Position numbers and translations under genes: made by a program. The notes below the pieces were generated by a model. It did no database searches and was not told the DNA's origin. It was given only the letters and a program-made list of their open reading frames with translations. From Clostridia bacterium (GTDB taxonomy: Bacteria > Bacillota_A > Clostridia > Monoglobales > Monoglobaceae): 52,377 nucleotides of DNA. The DNA lies in NCBI GenBank assembly GCA_017436135.1, contig JAFSDQ010000006.1, forward strand, positions 1-52,377, read 5' to 3'. Below are positions 27,247-34,840 of the stretch, in pieces. The stretch's first letter is position 1, and the number at the start of each line of letters is the position of its first letter.

Positions 27247-29586
27247 ATGGAACAAACCAAAGAAATTTATGATATAGCAAGAGTGGACAGCAGCAGGCAA
27301 AAAAGAGAGGCAACATTTATAAACTGGTATACCTATGGGATTAAGACGGTGGGATTTTTCCTGGCAAGAGCAATACCCGTTATAGGGTTTGCGCCATTTG
27401 GAATATCCTTTCTTGCTATGGAGAGAAGATTTACAAAAAAATCGGTATTTGCAGCATTGGCGGTGGCATTGGGGTATTTAAGCCTGTGGGATATATCCTT
27501 TGCCGCTAAATACATATTTGCTGTAGGCGGATATATGTTGTTTTTGTTTCTGACAGGTAAGGGTCAGTTTGATGTTTCTCCCCTGTCAGCTGTTTGTGTG
27601 TCGGGGATAGTGGTTGCTGTTTGCAGGATGGGCGAGATGATATTGACAGAATTTTCTGTCGGGGGAGTAATTCAGCTTTTGCTTGATGTTGCCATGACAA
27701 CAGTAGGAGCGGTTGTTTTTGAAAGAAGCAGAGGAATTTTTACAGGCAACCGAAACAAGCTGTTTTCCATGAATCGGGAGGAAAAGCTTTGTGTGGGCAT
27801 TATTTTGGCTATAGCATTGTTTGGGTTTAAGACAATGGCTATAGATGATTTTTTTAAGGCTGCCAACATTATTGGTTTGTGGACAGTTGCAGTGATTGCT
27901 TTGTGCGGCGGAAGTGCATATTCTGTCCTTTGGGGAGCCGTTATTGGAATTTTATTGGGTATAAATGACGATATTGCTTTGTCCATTGCAGTATACACAA
28001 TAGTTGCAATAGGCTGCGGTCTTGGGGCAAGGTACGGAAAAACAGCAGTATGTATAGGACTTGGAACAATATCTGCCATAGAGGCTATCTGGTGCAGAGA
28101 AATGGGGATAATGTTCTTTGGGTATATTGATATACCTATAGCAGTACTGACTGTAATTTTAACCCCCGATGCTCTGTTGCATCCTATAAGCAGAATATGC
28201 GGAATAAAAAAAGATACGTCAGGGGAGAAACAGAGTAAAATATTTGTGAAAAACAGACTGAATGCCGCTGCGGATTCATTCAGGATTTTGGCTGAAACCT
28301 TTTTGGATTTGTCGGATAAGAATAAATCTGCTGAAATAGAAGATGTGGCAATAATGTTTGACGGAACTGCTGATAAGGTCTGCAGAGAGTGCTCAAGGAT
28401 GAGCGAGTGTTGGGTTACAGGCTTTAATAATACATATAGGTCAATGTTTCGGATGCTGGAGGTTATGGAGAAAAAAGGGGCACTTTATGAGGATGATGTA
28501 GACGAGGGTTTTTCTAAAAAATGTTTAAGACTTCGTGCTGTTGTGAGAGAGATGAACAGAATGTTTGAAATATACAAGATAAACTGTGTCTGGAAGAGCA
28601 AGCTTTGCGAAAACAGAGAGCTTGCGGGACAGCAATTGGGGAGTGTAGCCCAGATTCTTGACAGCATAGCGGAGGATGTGGAAGAGGAGGAAATTGAAAA
28701 GGAGCTGGAGGAAGAAATATGCTCCCGTATGGCAGACAGAGGAGTTAACGTAACAGAGGTGAATATCACAGTAAACACAAAGGGAAGATATACTGCCCTG
28801 ATAAGAGCGTACGGAAAAACGGAGGAATGCCGCAGAGCGGCGGAAATCTCCATAAGAAGTGTCCTTGGAATTAAGATGGTTGCGGCAGGAATATCCGATT
28901 CCGCGGACGGAGGTTTTGCAATGAGACTTACACAGCCCGAGGGCTATCGCATAGAGTGGGGAGTGGCAAGGGCAATAAAGTCTGATGAATCGGGGGATAA
29001 TTGTGTTCTGCGATATTTAAGCGACGGTAAATTTGCGGCTGCAATAAGCGATGGAATGGGCACAGGACACAGGGCGGCAAGAGATAGCGGAGCTACCGTA
29101 AAACTTCTTGGAGATTTTCTTGAGGCGGGCTTTGATAAATCTGTGGCGGTGAGATTGATAAATTCCATAATGGTAATGAAATCTGCAAACGAAGCCTTTG
29201 CAACTGTGGATATGTGCATTATAGATTTGTACAGCGGAGAGGCGGAGTTTGTAAAAAACGGAGCAGAAGCCAGCTATATTAAAAGAGGGGATATAACAGA
29301 AACTGTACGGGCAGCGTCATTGCCTGTGGGTATAATGAGGGATATGGAAATAGAAACCTTTGCTCACAGAGTGACTGCCGGAGATATTATTGTTATGTTA
29401 AGTGACGGGCTTCAGATGAAAAAGGGCCATGAAGAGTGGATAAAGAGAATGGTGGAGGAGGCGGACGGCAATATGCCTCCCCAGGAGCTGGCAGAGAGGA
29501 TAATGGGAATGGCAAAAACCCTGAAAGGAGGAGAAGTCGAGGACGATATGACAGCAGTTGTCCTTAAGGTAATACAAATTTCATAG
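27247..29586 (+). CDS. spoIIE: Stage II sporulation protein E (SpoIIE)
   Basis: The 779-residue protein has an N-terminal membrane region of about ten helices (residues 30-320), a central regulatory region with a Cys-containing stretch (CRECSRMSECWVTGF), and a C-terminal PP2C phosphatase (about 560-779) with SDGMGTGHRA, FATVDMCIIDL and SDGLQMK, ending in DDMTAVVLK. It dephosphorylates SpoIIAA-P to activate sigma-F in the forespore and helps polar septation. The ATG at 27247 follows AAAGGGAG by about 8 nt. Its presence is the main evidence that the organism makes spores. Confidence 0.95.
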   Translation: MEQTKEIYDIARVDSSRQKREATFINWYTYGIKTVGFFLARAIPVIGFAPFGISFLAMERRFTKKSVFAALAVALGYLSLWDISFAAKYIFAVGGYMLFLFLTGKGQFDVSPLSAVCVSGIVVAVCRMGEMILTEFSVGGVIQLLLDVAMTTVGAVVFERSRGIFTGNRNKLFSMNREEKLCVGIILAIALFGFKTMAIDDFFKAANIIGLWTVAVIALCGGSAYSVLWGAVIGILLGINDDIALSIAVYTIVAIGCGLGARYGKTAVCIGLGTISAIEAIWCREMGIMFFGYIDIPIAVLTVILTPDALLHPISRICGIKKDTSGEKQSKIFVKNRLNAAADSFRILAETFLDLSDKNKSAEIEDVAIMFDGTADKVCRECSRMSECWVTGFNNTYRSMFRMLEVMEKKGALYEDDVDEGFSKKCLRLRAVVREMNRMFEIYKINCVWKSKLCENRELAGQQLGSVAQILDSIAEDVEEEEIEKELEEEICSRMADRGVNVTEVNITVNTKGRYTALIRAYGKTEECRRAAEISIRSVLGIKMVAAGISDSADGGFAMRLTQPEGYRIEWGVARAIKSDESGDNCVLRYLSDGKFAAAISDGMGTGHRAARDSGATVKLLGDFLEAGFDKSVAVRLINSIMVMKSANEAFATVDMCIIDLYSGEAEFVKNGAEASYIKRGDITETVRAASLPVGIMRDMEIETFAHRVTAGDIIVMLSDGLQMKKGHEEWIKRMVEEADGNMPPQELAERIMGMAKTLKGGEVEDDMTAVVLKVIQIS

Positions 29587-29638
29587 GAAGTACATATACA
29601 AAAACCTTGAAATTCAAAGCAAAAATATCAAAAACTAA

Positions 29639-29668
29639 TTGACATCAGAATATGGGATATGGTATAAT
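29639..29668 (+). promoter_or_regulatory. Sigma-A promoter of the TM2/DUF2752 pair
   Basis: TTGACA, 18 nt, TATAAT; 25 nt before the ATG at 29694. Confidence 0.75.
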
Positions 29669-29693
29669 TTTGAGAAAAAAGGAGGTTTTTGTT

Positions 29694-30011
29694 ATGTTTT
29701 GTAAAAATTGTGGAAAAGAAGTAAGCGATAATGCGGTTACTTGCCCAAACTGCGGCGAGAACTTTGCAGCGGCTCCTGTTGTTAATGCCGGTGCCGACCA
29801 GAAGTCAAAGATGGCTGCAGGCTTGTTGGGAATATTCCTTGGTGGACTTGGTATACATAATTTCTATCTTGGATATACAGGTAAGGCGATTGCACAAATT
29901 GTTTTGTCCTTCTGTTTTGGCGTTGGTGCAATTTGGGGACTTATTGAGGGTATTATGATACTTACAGGATCAATAAATGTTGACGCAAACGGTGTTCCTC
30001 TTAAGGACTAA
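29694..30011 (+). CDS. Zinc-ribbon TM2-domain membrane protein
   Basis: The 105-residue protein has an N-terminal zinc ribbon (CKNCG, then CPNCG), a short linker and a TM2 domain: KMAAGLLGIFLGGLGIHNFY followed by LGYTGKAIAQIV and a second helix. TM2 proteins are small membrane proteins of unknown function. The ATG follows AAAAGGAGG. A DUF2752 gene follows at 35 nt, mirroring the zinc-ribbon/DUF2752 pair at 11341-12214. Confidence 0.85.
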   Translation: MFCKNCGKEVSDNAVTCPNCGENFAAAPVVNAGADQKSKMAAGLLGIFLGGLGIHNFYLGYTGKAIAQIVLSFCFGVGAIWGLIEGIMILTGSINVDANGVPLKD

Positions 30012-30045
30012 TAAGCAATTGCTTTAAAGGGAGTATCTGATTACT

Positions 30046-30384
30046 GTGAACAAAATTACAAAGCCTTTGGGTAAGATTGTCTGCAGCCTTATATTTTTAT
30101 TTGGAGTTGTTATCTTATATTGCTCCGGTGTGGGCTGTGTCTGGAAATATTTTTTTGATATAGAATGTCCCGGTTGCGGAATGACCCGTGCGTATATTGC
30201 ACTTCTGGATATGGATTTTAAAGCTGCCTTTTCCTTTCATCCAATGTTTTGGAGTGTCCCTGTTATAGGAATGTATATTTTGTGTGACGGTAAGGTTTTC
30301 AGGAATTCTAAATTGAATTACTTAATTCTTGCAGTAATAGGTGCGGGATTTTTGATAAACTACAGTCTGAAAATTTTTGGATAG
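30046..30384 (+). CDS. DUF2752 family membrane protein (second copy)
   Basis: The 112-residue protein has the signature CPGCGMTRAYIALL (about residue 42) between hydrophobic helices, with the DFKAAFSFHPMFW segment typical of the family. GTG start with GGGAG about 12 nt upstream. Paired with the TM2 protein and followed by its own terminator. Function unknown. Confidence 0.8.
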   Translation: MNKITKPLGKIVCSLIFLFGVVILYCSGVGCVWKYFFDIECPGCGMTRAYIALLDMDFKAAFSFHPMFWSVPVIGMYILCDGKVFRNSKLNYLILAVIGAGFLINYSLKIFG

Positions 30385-30412
30385 TCCCATGTCGCCCTAA
30401 ACTTAATAAAAG

Positions 30413-30443
30413 AGTTATTTCACTTTGTGAAATAACTTTTTTT
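30413..30443 (+). terminator. Rho-independent terminator after DUF2752
   Basis: AGTTATTTCAC, TTT loop, exact complement, then a run of seven T. Confidence 0.85.
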
Positions 30444-30496
30444 ATGCTTTTAACAAAATATTCCCTTGAACATATATTGTAAAAGGGGGTGAAAAA

Positions 30497-31603
30497 ATGA
30501 GAGGTAATGATTGTAACAACGGATTATGCAATAATGCGGAAAATATAACCTGTTCCGTGCAACAACAAACAACCTCAAGAGGTTGTTGCTGCAGAGGACC
30601 CAGAGGTTTTTCGGGTGCCACAGGGGCAACAGGAGCCACAGGTGCAACAGGACCGGCCGGTATAACAGGTGCCACCGGACCAATCGGCGCAACAGGCCCC
30701 ATTGGTGCCACAGGCGCAATCGGCGTAACAGGTGCAACAGGACCAATCGGTGCCACAGGACCAATCGGCGCAACAGGTGCCACAGGCGCAACAGGTGCCA
30801 CAGGTGCTACAGGTGCCACAGGTGCTACAGGACCTGCAGGTGCAATAGGCGCAATCGGTGCTACAGGCGCAACAGGCGCAACAGGACCTGCAGGTGCAAT
30901 AGGCGCAATCGGTGCTACAGGCGCAACAGGCGCTACAGGCGCAACAGGCGCAACAGGCGCTACAGGTGCCACAGGTGCTACAGGACCCGCAGGAGCAATC
31001 GGCGCAACAGGCGCTACAGGGGCAACAGGTGCTACAGGTGCTACAGGACCTGCAGGTGCAATCGGTGCAACAGGCGCTGCAGGTGCTACAGGTGCCACAG
31101 GTGCTACAGGACCCGCAGGAGCAATCGGTGCCACAGGTGCTACAGGTGCTACAGGACCCGCAGGCGCAATCGGTGCTACAGGCGCTACAGGCGCAACAGG
31201 ACCTGCAGGCACCACCGCATCTTTGGTTACACTTGCTACAGATGCTTCTGTTGGAAGCGGTGACTGGATAGGAGTAGGAACATCCGGAACAACCTTCGAA
31301 ACAAACAATGTAGTAATTCCTCAAGATGCGACCATAACTAATCTTGCATTAAATATAAGAGATAATGTCCTTGATGCTACAGAAACCGTCACAGCAACGG
31401 TGTTTACCCGTGGATGCGGAGAAACAGAAACAGCTACAGGGAGTACTGTGACCCTCACAGGGCCGAATCCCGGCAACTGCAGTATTGTAGCAGAGGGTAC
31501 AACAGCTGTATCTGCCCTTGATTTGGTGTCTGTCCAGATAACGACCTCAACGGGTGAGGCTCTTGCAGATGGTGTGGCTGTAACTCTGACCTTGACGTTT
31601 TAA
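30497..31603 (+). CDS. Collagen-like Gly-X-Y repeat protein, probable spore- or cell-surface glycoprotein
   Basis: The 368-residue protein has three parts. An N-terminal 33 residues rich in Asn and Cys ends RGCCCR. A 69-triplet collagen region (residues 34-240) is mostly GAT with GPA, GAI and GPI. A C-terminal beta-rich globular domain of 128 residues begins [11 protein letters not shown] and ends VAVTLTLTF. This matches BclA-like exosporium filaments of Bacillus and clostridial spores, where threonines in GAT-like triplets carry glycans and the C-terminal domain trimerises. No signal peptide is seen, as for mother-cell-made exosporium proteins. The ATG follows a GGGGGTG site. The adjacent glycosyltransferase supports glycosylation. 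The repeat DNA itself may vary in length between strains. Confidence 0.85.
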   Translation: MRGNDCNNGLCNNAENITCSVQQQTTSRGCCCRGPRGFSGATGATGATGATGPAGITGATGPIGATGPIGATGAIGVTGATGPIGATGPIGATGATGATGATGATGATGATGPAGAIGAIGATGATGATGPAGAIGAIGATGATGATGATGATGATGATGATGPAGAIGATGATGATGATGATGPAGAIGATGAAGATGATGATGPAGAIGATGATGATGPAGAIGATGATGATGPAGTTASLVTLATDASVGSGDWIGVGTSGTTFETNNVVIPQDATITNLALNIRDNVLDATETVTATVFTRGCGETETATGSTVTLTGPNPGNCSIVAEGTTAVSALDLVSVQITTSTGEALADGVAVTLTLTF

Positions 31604-31623
31604 AGAAAGCTTGTCAAAAGCAG

Positions 31624-31648
31624 AAGGCGGCAGAATTTCTGCCGCCTT
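31624..31648 (+). terminator. Hairpin between collagen-like gene and glycosyltransferase
   Basis: A 12-bp perfect stem AAGGCGGCAGAA with a 1-base centre; the tail AATATT is a poor T-tract. It may attenuate rather than end transcription, or protect the upstream mRNA end. Confidence 0.5.
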
Positions 31649-31667
31649 AATATTAGGGAGGTTTTCA

Positions 31668-32801
31668 ATGGCAAAAATGAGATTTCACTTACTTGGGCTT
31701 GCCCATATAGAAACAACAAAGGAAAACTCTTCTTGTGCATATACTCAAAAGATAATTAAGCTTGCAAATATGATAAAGAAGTTTGGACATACCATATATT
31801 TTTACGGAGTAGAGGGCTCGCAGGTGGCTTGCGACGAATTTATTCAGGTATCTTCGCAGGAGTTATTGAGAGATACATACGGAGAATACGACAGAAAAAC
31901 CTCGTTTTTTAAGTGTGACCCAAATGACAAGGCTCATACAACCTTTAATGAAAATGCCATAAAGGCAATCAACGAAAATAAAAAAGCGGGGGATATTCTT
32001 CTGTGTACAATGGGGGTATACCAAAAAGCAATAGCGGAGGCAACAAAGCTTTTGTGCGTCGAGTCGGGGATAGGTTATTCGGGAGTATTTTCCGACTACA
32101 AGGTGTTTGAATCCTATGCGTGGATGCACTATATCTACGGACGCCTTGGAGTGGATGACGGAAATTGGTATGATGCGGTAATTCCCAACTTTTTCAATGT
32201 TGATGAGTTCAGCTACAGAGATGAAAAAGAGGATTATCTTTTATACTTCGGCAGAATTATAAACCGAAAGGGTGTTCAAACGGCAAGCGATGTGGCAAAA
32301 GCAACAGGAAACAAGCTTATGATAGTAGGTCAGGGAAGCCTTGATAACCCCTGGGAAAATTTACACTTGGGAAATGAAAAACACATAGAGTACAGAGCGG
32401 CAGTAGGGGCAGAGGAGAGAGCGGAGCTTTTAAGCAGGGCAAAGGCTGTGCTTATGCCGACCTATTATTTAGAGCCCTTTGGGGGAGTAAACGTAGAGGC
32501 ACAGCTCTCGGGAACTCCTGTTATCACAACGGATTGGGGGGCGTTTCCCGAAACTGTATTACATGGAGTGACAGGCTACCGATGCAGAACCTTTGAGGAA
32601 TTTTGCTGGGGGGTAAATAATGTTTCCGAGATAAAGCCCTCGGATTGCCGCAGATGGGCGGTAGAAAATTTTTCCACAGACAGAGTGGGAGAAATGTATG
32701 AGGAGTATTTTCAAAGAATTTACCGTCTTTTCGGTGAGGGCTGGTACGAAAAAAATGAGGAAAGAAACAATCTTAACTGGTTGAGAAAATATTATGTATA
32801 A
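31668..32801 (+). CDS. GT-B fold glycosyltransferase (group 1/GT4 type)
   Basis: The 377-residue cytoplasmic protein has the GT4 C-terminal nucleotide-sugar site: YFGRIINRKGV, the EX7E motif with E269 and E277 in EPFGGVNVEAQLSGTPVITT, and VLHGVTGYRC. The N-terminal half carries AYTQKIIKLANMIKKFGHTI. It starts 65 bp after the collagen-like gene on the same strand, so it probably transfers a sugar to the threonine-rich collagen triplets, as paired transferases do in exosporium loci (inference). RBS AGGGAGG. A strong terminator follows. Confidence 0.85.
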   Translation: MAKMRFHLLGLAHIETTKENSSCAYTQKIIKLANMIKKFGHTIYFYGVEGSQVACDEFIQVSSQELLRDTYGEYDRKTSFFKCDPNDKAHTTFNENAIKAINENKKAGDILLCTMGVYQKAIAEATKLLCVESGIGYSGVFSDYKVFESYAWMHYIYGRLGVDDGNWYDAVIPNFFNVDEFSYRDEKEDYLLYFGRIINRKGVQTASDVAKATGNKLMIVGQGSLDNPWENLHLGNEKHIEYRAAVGAEERAELLSRAKAVLMPTYYLEPFGGVNVEAQLSGTPVITTDWGAFPETVLHGVTGYRCRTFEEFCWGVNNVSEIKPSDCRRWAVENFSTDRVGEMYEEYFQRIYRLFGEGWYEKNEERNNLNWLRKYYV

Positions 32802-32802
32802 C

Positions 32803-32835
32803 AAAAACTCCATTCGCAATGCGAATGGAGTTTTT
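32803..32835 (+). terminator. Rho-independent terminator after glycosyltransferase
   Basis: A long stem AAAAACTCCATTCGCA around a short loop with a T-tract. Confidence 0.88.
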
Positions 32836-32851
32836 GCACATATTATAAATA

Positions 32852-32880
32852 TTGCTTTTTTTCAGGGTATATGATAGAAT
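32852..32880 (+). promoter_or_regulatory. Promoter before the hairpin array and S23 gene
   Basis: TTGCTT, 17 nt, TAGAAT. Transcription from here would carry the whole array as a 5' leader of about 215 nt. Confidence 0.6.
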
Positions 32881-33078
32881 AGATTTAACTTTATTAAATC
32901 TATTCAGCTAAATTCGCCTACGGCGAGCTAAATGTGCTAACGCACGCTAAATTACGACATAGCTAAATTGACCTTGCGGTCAGCTAATGGCGAATTTAAT
33001 TTAGCTGTTCGAAGAAACAATTTAGCTATGGAGCGAAGCGGAATAATTTAGCTTTGAACATTGGTTCAAAATTTAGCT
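32878..33078. repeat. AGCTAAATT/AATTTAGCT hairpin array
   Basis: It opens with an 11-bp hairpin (AATAGATTTAA, CTTTA, complement; 32878-32904). Five forward AGCTAAAT(T) units follow (32906, 32926, 32946, 32961, 32982), then four reverse AATTTAGCT units (32998, 33019, 33045, 33070). Most spacers are mini-hairpins: CGCC-TAC-GGCG, GTGC-TAAC-GCAC, TGACC-TTGC-GGTCA, GTT-AAC and TTTGAAC-ATT-GGTTCAAA. The forward and reverse blocks can also pair with each other, giving a large branched stem. No protein is encoded. Confidence 0.85.
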
Positions 33079-33103
33079 AAAAAGAATTATAGGATGTGAA
33101 AAC

Positions 33104-33463
33104 ATGGCAGAAAGCATAATGCTTGATAAGGCAAAAGATTTTGCAGTTGAAATAATAAATATGTGTAAAAATATAAAAGAAACAAAAAGGGAAAGTGTTC
33201 TTACAAATCAACTTATGCGTTCCGGCACATCAATTGGTGCAAATATTCACGAATCAAAATATGCTCATGGAACTGCTGATTTTATTTCAAAAATGCAGGT
33301 TGCCTTAAAAGAATGTTATGAATCAGAATATTGGTTGGAAATTCTTAATAGAACAGGATATGTTGATGATGAGCAATATAAATCAATAATAAATAGAGGC
33401 GGACAAATTCGTAGAATGTTGATTTCGTCAATTAATACTGTAAAGGAGAACTCTCAAAAATAA
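33104..33463 (+). CDS. Four-helix bundle protein (S23/23S rRNA intervening-sequence protein family)
   Basis: The 119-residue protein has family wording AKDFAVEIINMCK, LTNQLMRSGTSIGANIHES, FISKMQVALKECYESEYWLEIL and RRMLISSINT. Members were first found in intervening sequences of 23S rRNA genes and later scattered through genomes; they form pentamers of four-helix bundles and resemble the Avd protein of diversity-generating retroelements. No rRNA or reverse transcriptase is here. The ATG follows AGGATGTG. It sits behind an elaborate hairpin array and 11 nt before comF. Function unknown; nucleic-acid binding is plausible. Confidence 0.9.
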   Translation: MAESIMLDKAKDFAVEIINMCKNIKETKRESVLTNQLMRSGTSIGANIHESKYAHGTADFISKMQVALKECYESEYWLEILNRTGYVDDEQYKSIINRGGQIRRMLISSINTVKENSQK

Positions 33464-33474
33464 GGTGAACGATA

Positions 33475-34203
33475 ATGAAGAAAAATATAAAAGAGCTTAT
33501 TTTGAATCTTATATATCCCCCCAGATGTGTTTTTTGCCTTAAGAGATTATCTCCTAAAACAAAATTGCATGTTTGCTCGGAGTGTGCAAATTCTCTTCCT
33601 TATGCCAGAGCGTATTCAAGATGCAGACGGTGCGGAAAGCCTGTGGCAGAAAACGCAGATAAAATGTGCAAAAGGTGTTACACGGGGAAGCATTATATTA
33701 CTCGTATAACCTCCGCCTTTGTTTATGTTGACAATGCAAAGGATGCGGTTGTCAGGTTTAAATCAGAGAGAAATTCAGGCTTTGCCAAAACTCTTGCTCT
33801 GTATGTGGCAGGAATGGTAAATTACGATTTTGGCGGAGTGGAGTTTGATGCTGTTGTTTCGGTTCCTCCACGCAAAAAAGGAATAACCGAAGAGAAGTTT
33901 GACCAGGCGGCGTGCCTTGCAGATGCGGTGGCAAGACGGTTGGGAATTCCGTACATACCAAAGGCGATGGCACAGGTAGGAGTAAGCCGTAAGCAGAGCA
34001 GTCTTTCCTATTCTGCACGAATAGAGAATGTAAAGGGCAAATTTGTGGTAAAGAGGCCGGGGAGTATTGACAAAAAGACAATTTTGCTGATAGATGATGT
34101 GTGTACCAGCGGTGCAACCCTGGAGGAATGCGGAAAAGTCCTTAAAGATAGCGGTGCATACAGGGTATACGGGGCAACAGTTGCCACTGTGCCTGATATA
34201 TAA
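33475..34203 (+). CDS. ComF-family phosphoribosyltransferase-like protein
   Basis: The 242-residue protein has an N-terminal double zinc ribbon (CVFCLKRL, CSEC, CRRCGKP, CKRC) and a C-terminal phosphoribosyltransferase domain with the PRPP loop LLIDDVCTSGATLEEC (about residue 203). It includes VSVPPRKKG and RKQSSLSYSARIENV, also conserved. ComF helps DNA uptake or processing in competent bacteria; its reaction is unclear. The short AAGGTGA site and 11-nt gap suggest cotranscription with S23. Confidence 0.88.
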   Translation: MKKNIKELILNLIYPPRCVFCLKRLSPKTKLHVCSECANSLPYARAYSRCRRCGKPVAENADKMCKRCYTGKHYITRITSAFVYVDNAKDAVVRFKSERNSGFAKTLALYVAGMVNYDFGGVEFDAVVSVPPRKKGITEEKFDQAACLADAVARRLGIPYIPKAMAQVGVSRKQSSLSYSARIENVKGKFVVKRPGSIDKKTILLIDDVCTSGATLEECGKVLKDSGAYRVYGATVATVPDI

Positions 34204-34267
34204 AATGTTGAGATGTGTTATTTTATAAGCATAGGCAATAATATAATGCGGGAGAGTGAAGGATAAA

Positions 34268-34840
34268 ATGTATCTTATAGCGGGTCTCGGAAATCCGGGA
34301 CGGGAATATGTAGGGACACGGCACAATGTGGGTTTTGAGGTTGTGGATGCCCTCTGTGCAAAATTTGATATAAAGATGAATAAAGAAAAGTTCAGGGCGG
34401 TATTCGGCGACGGCAGAATTGCAGGAGAAAAGGTGATTGTTGCAAAGCCGCAGACCTATATGAATTTAAGCGGAGAAAGTATTCGCGAGATTGCAGAATG
34501 GTATAAAATAGAAGAAGAAAATATAATAATTATATATGATGATATTTCTCTTCCTGTAGGACGGTTGAGAATTCGGGAAAAGGGCAGTGCAGGGGGTCAC
34601 AATGGTATTAAGAATATAATCTACCAGCTGCAGACAGATGTTTTTCCCAGAATAAAGGTTGGGACAGGAAGACCTGAAAATCCCGATTATGATGTAAAGG
34701 ATTATGTTCTTGGGCATTTTTCTCCTGAAGAAGTAAAAATATTGACGGCTGCTGCAATTCGGGCGACCTCTGCAGTGGAGGAGATAATTGCATCGGGAGC
34801 TAAAGCTGCAATGAATAAGTTTAACGGAGCAACAGAATAA
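34268..34840 (+). CDS. pth: Peptidyl-tRNA hydrolase
   Basis: The 190-residue enzyme recycles tRNA from stalled peptidyl-tRNA. Motifs: LIAGLGNPGREYVGTRHNVGF with catalytic H19, KPQTYMNLSGES, IIYDDISLPVG with the partner Asp, and GGHNGIKNI. The ATG at 34268 is preferred over a GTG at 34256, by homology and the adjacent AAGGA. Its stop is immediately followed by the mfd ATG. Confidence 0.95.
   Translation: MYLIAGLGNPGREYVGTRHNVGFEVVDALCAKFDIKMNKEKFRAVFGDGRIAGEKVIVAKPQTYMNLSGESIREIAEWYKIEEENIIIIYDDISLPVGRLRIREKGSAGGHNGIKNIIYQLQTDVFPRIKVGTGRPENPDYDVKDYVLGHFSPEEVKILTAAAIRATSAVEEIIASGAKAAMNKFNGATE

Noticed and set aside
30575..31324. Long open frames on both strands across the collagen-like gene, some Cys-rich
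   Set aside because: They are by-products of the Gly-Ala-Thr codon repeat; only the plus frame with a ribosome site and non-repeat ends is credible.
32906..33078. CRISPR array
   Set aside because: The AGCTAAATT units are 9 bp, change orientation half-way and have palindromic, unequal spacers; no cas genes are near.
33104..33463. Diversity-generating retroelement (Avd-like protein)
   Set aside because: No reverse transcriptase, template repeat or variable repeat is present in the window.
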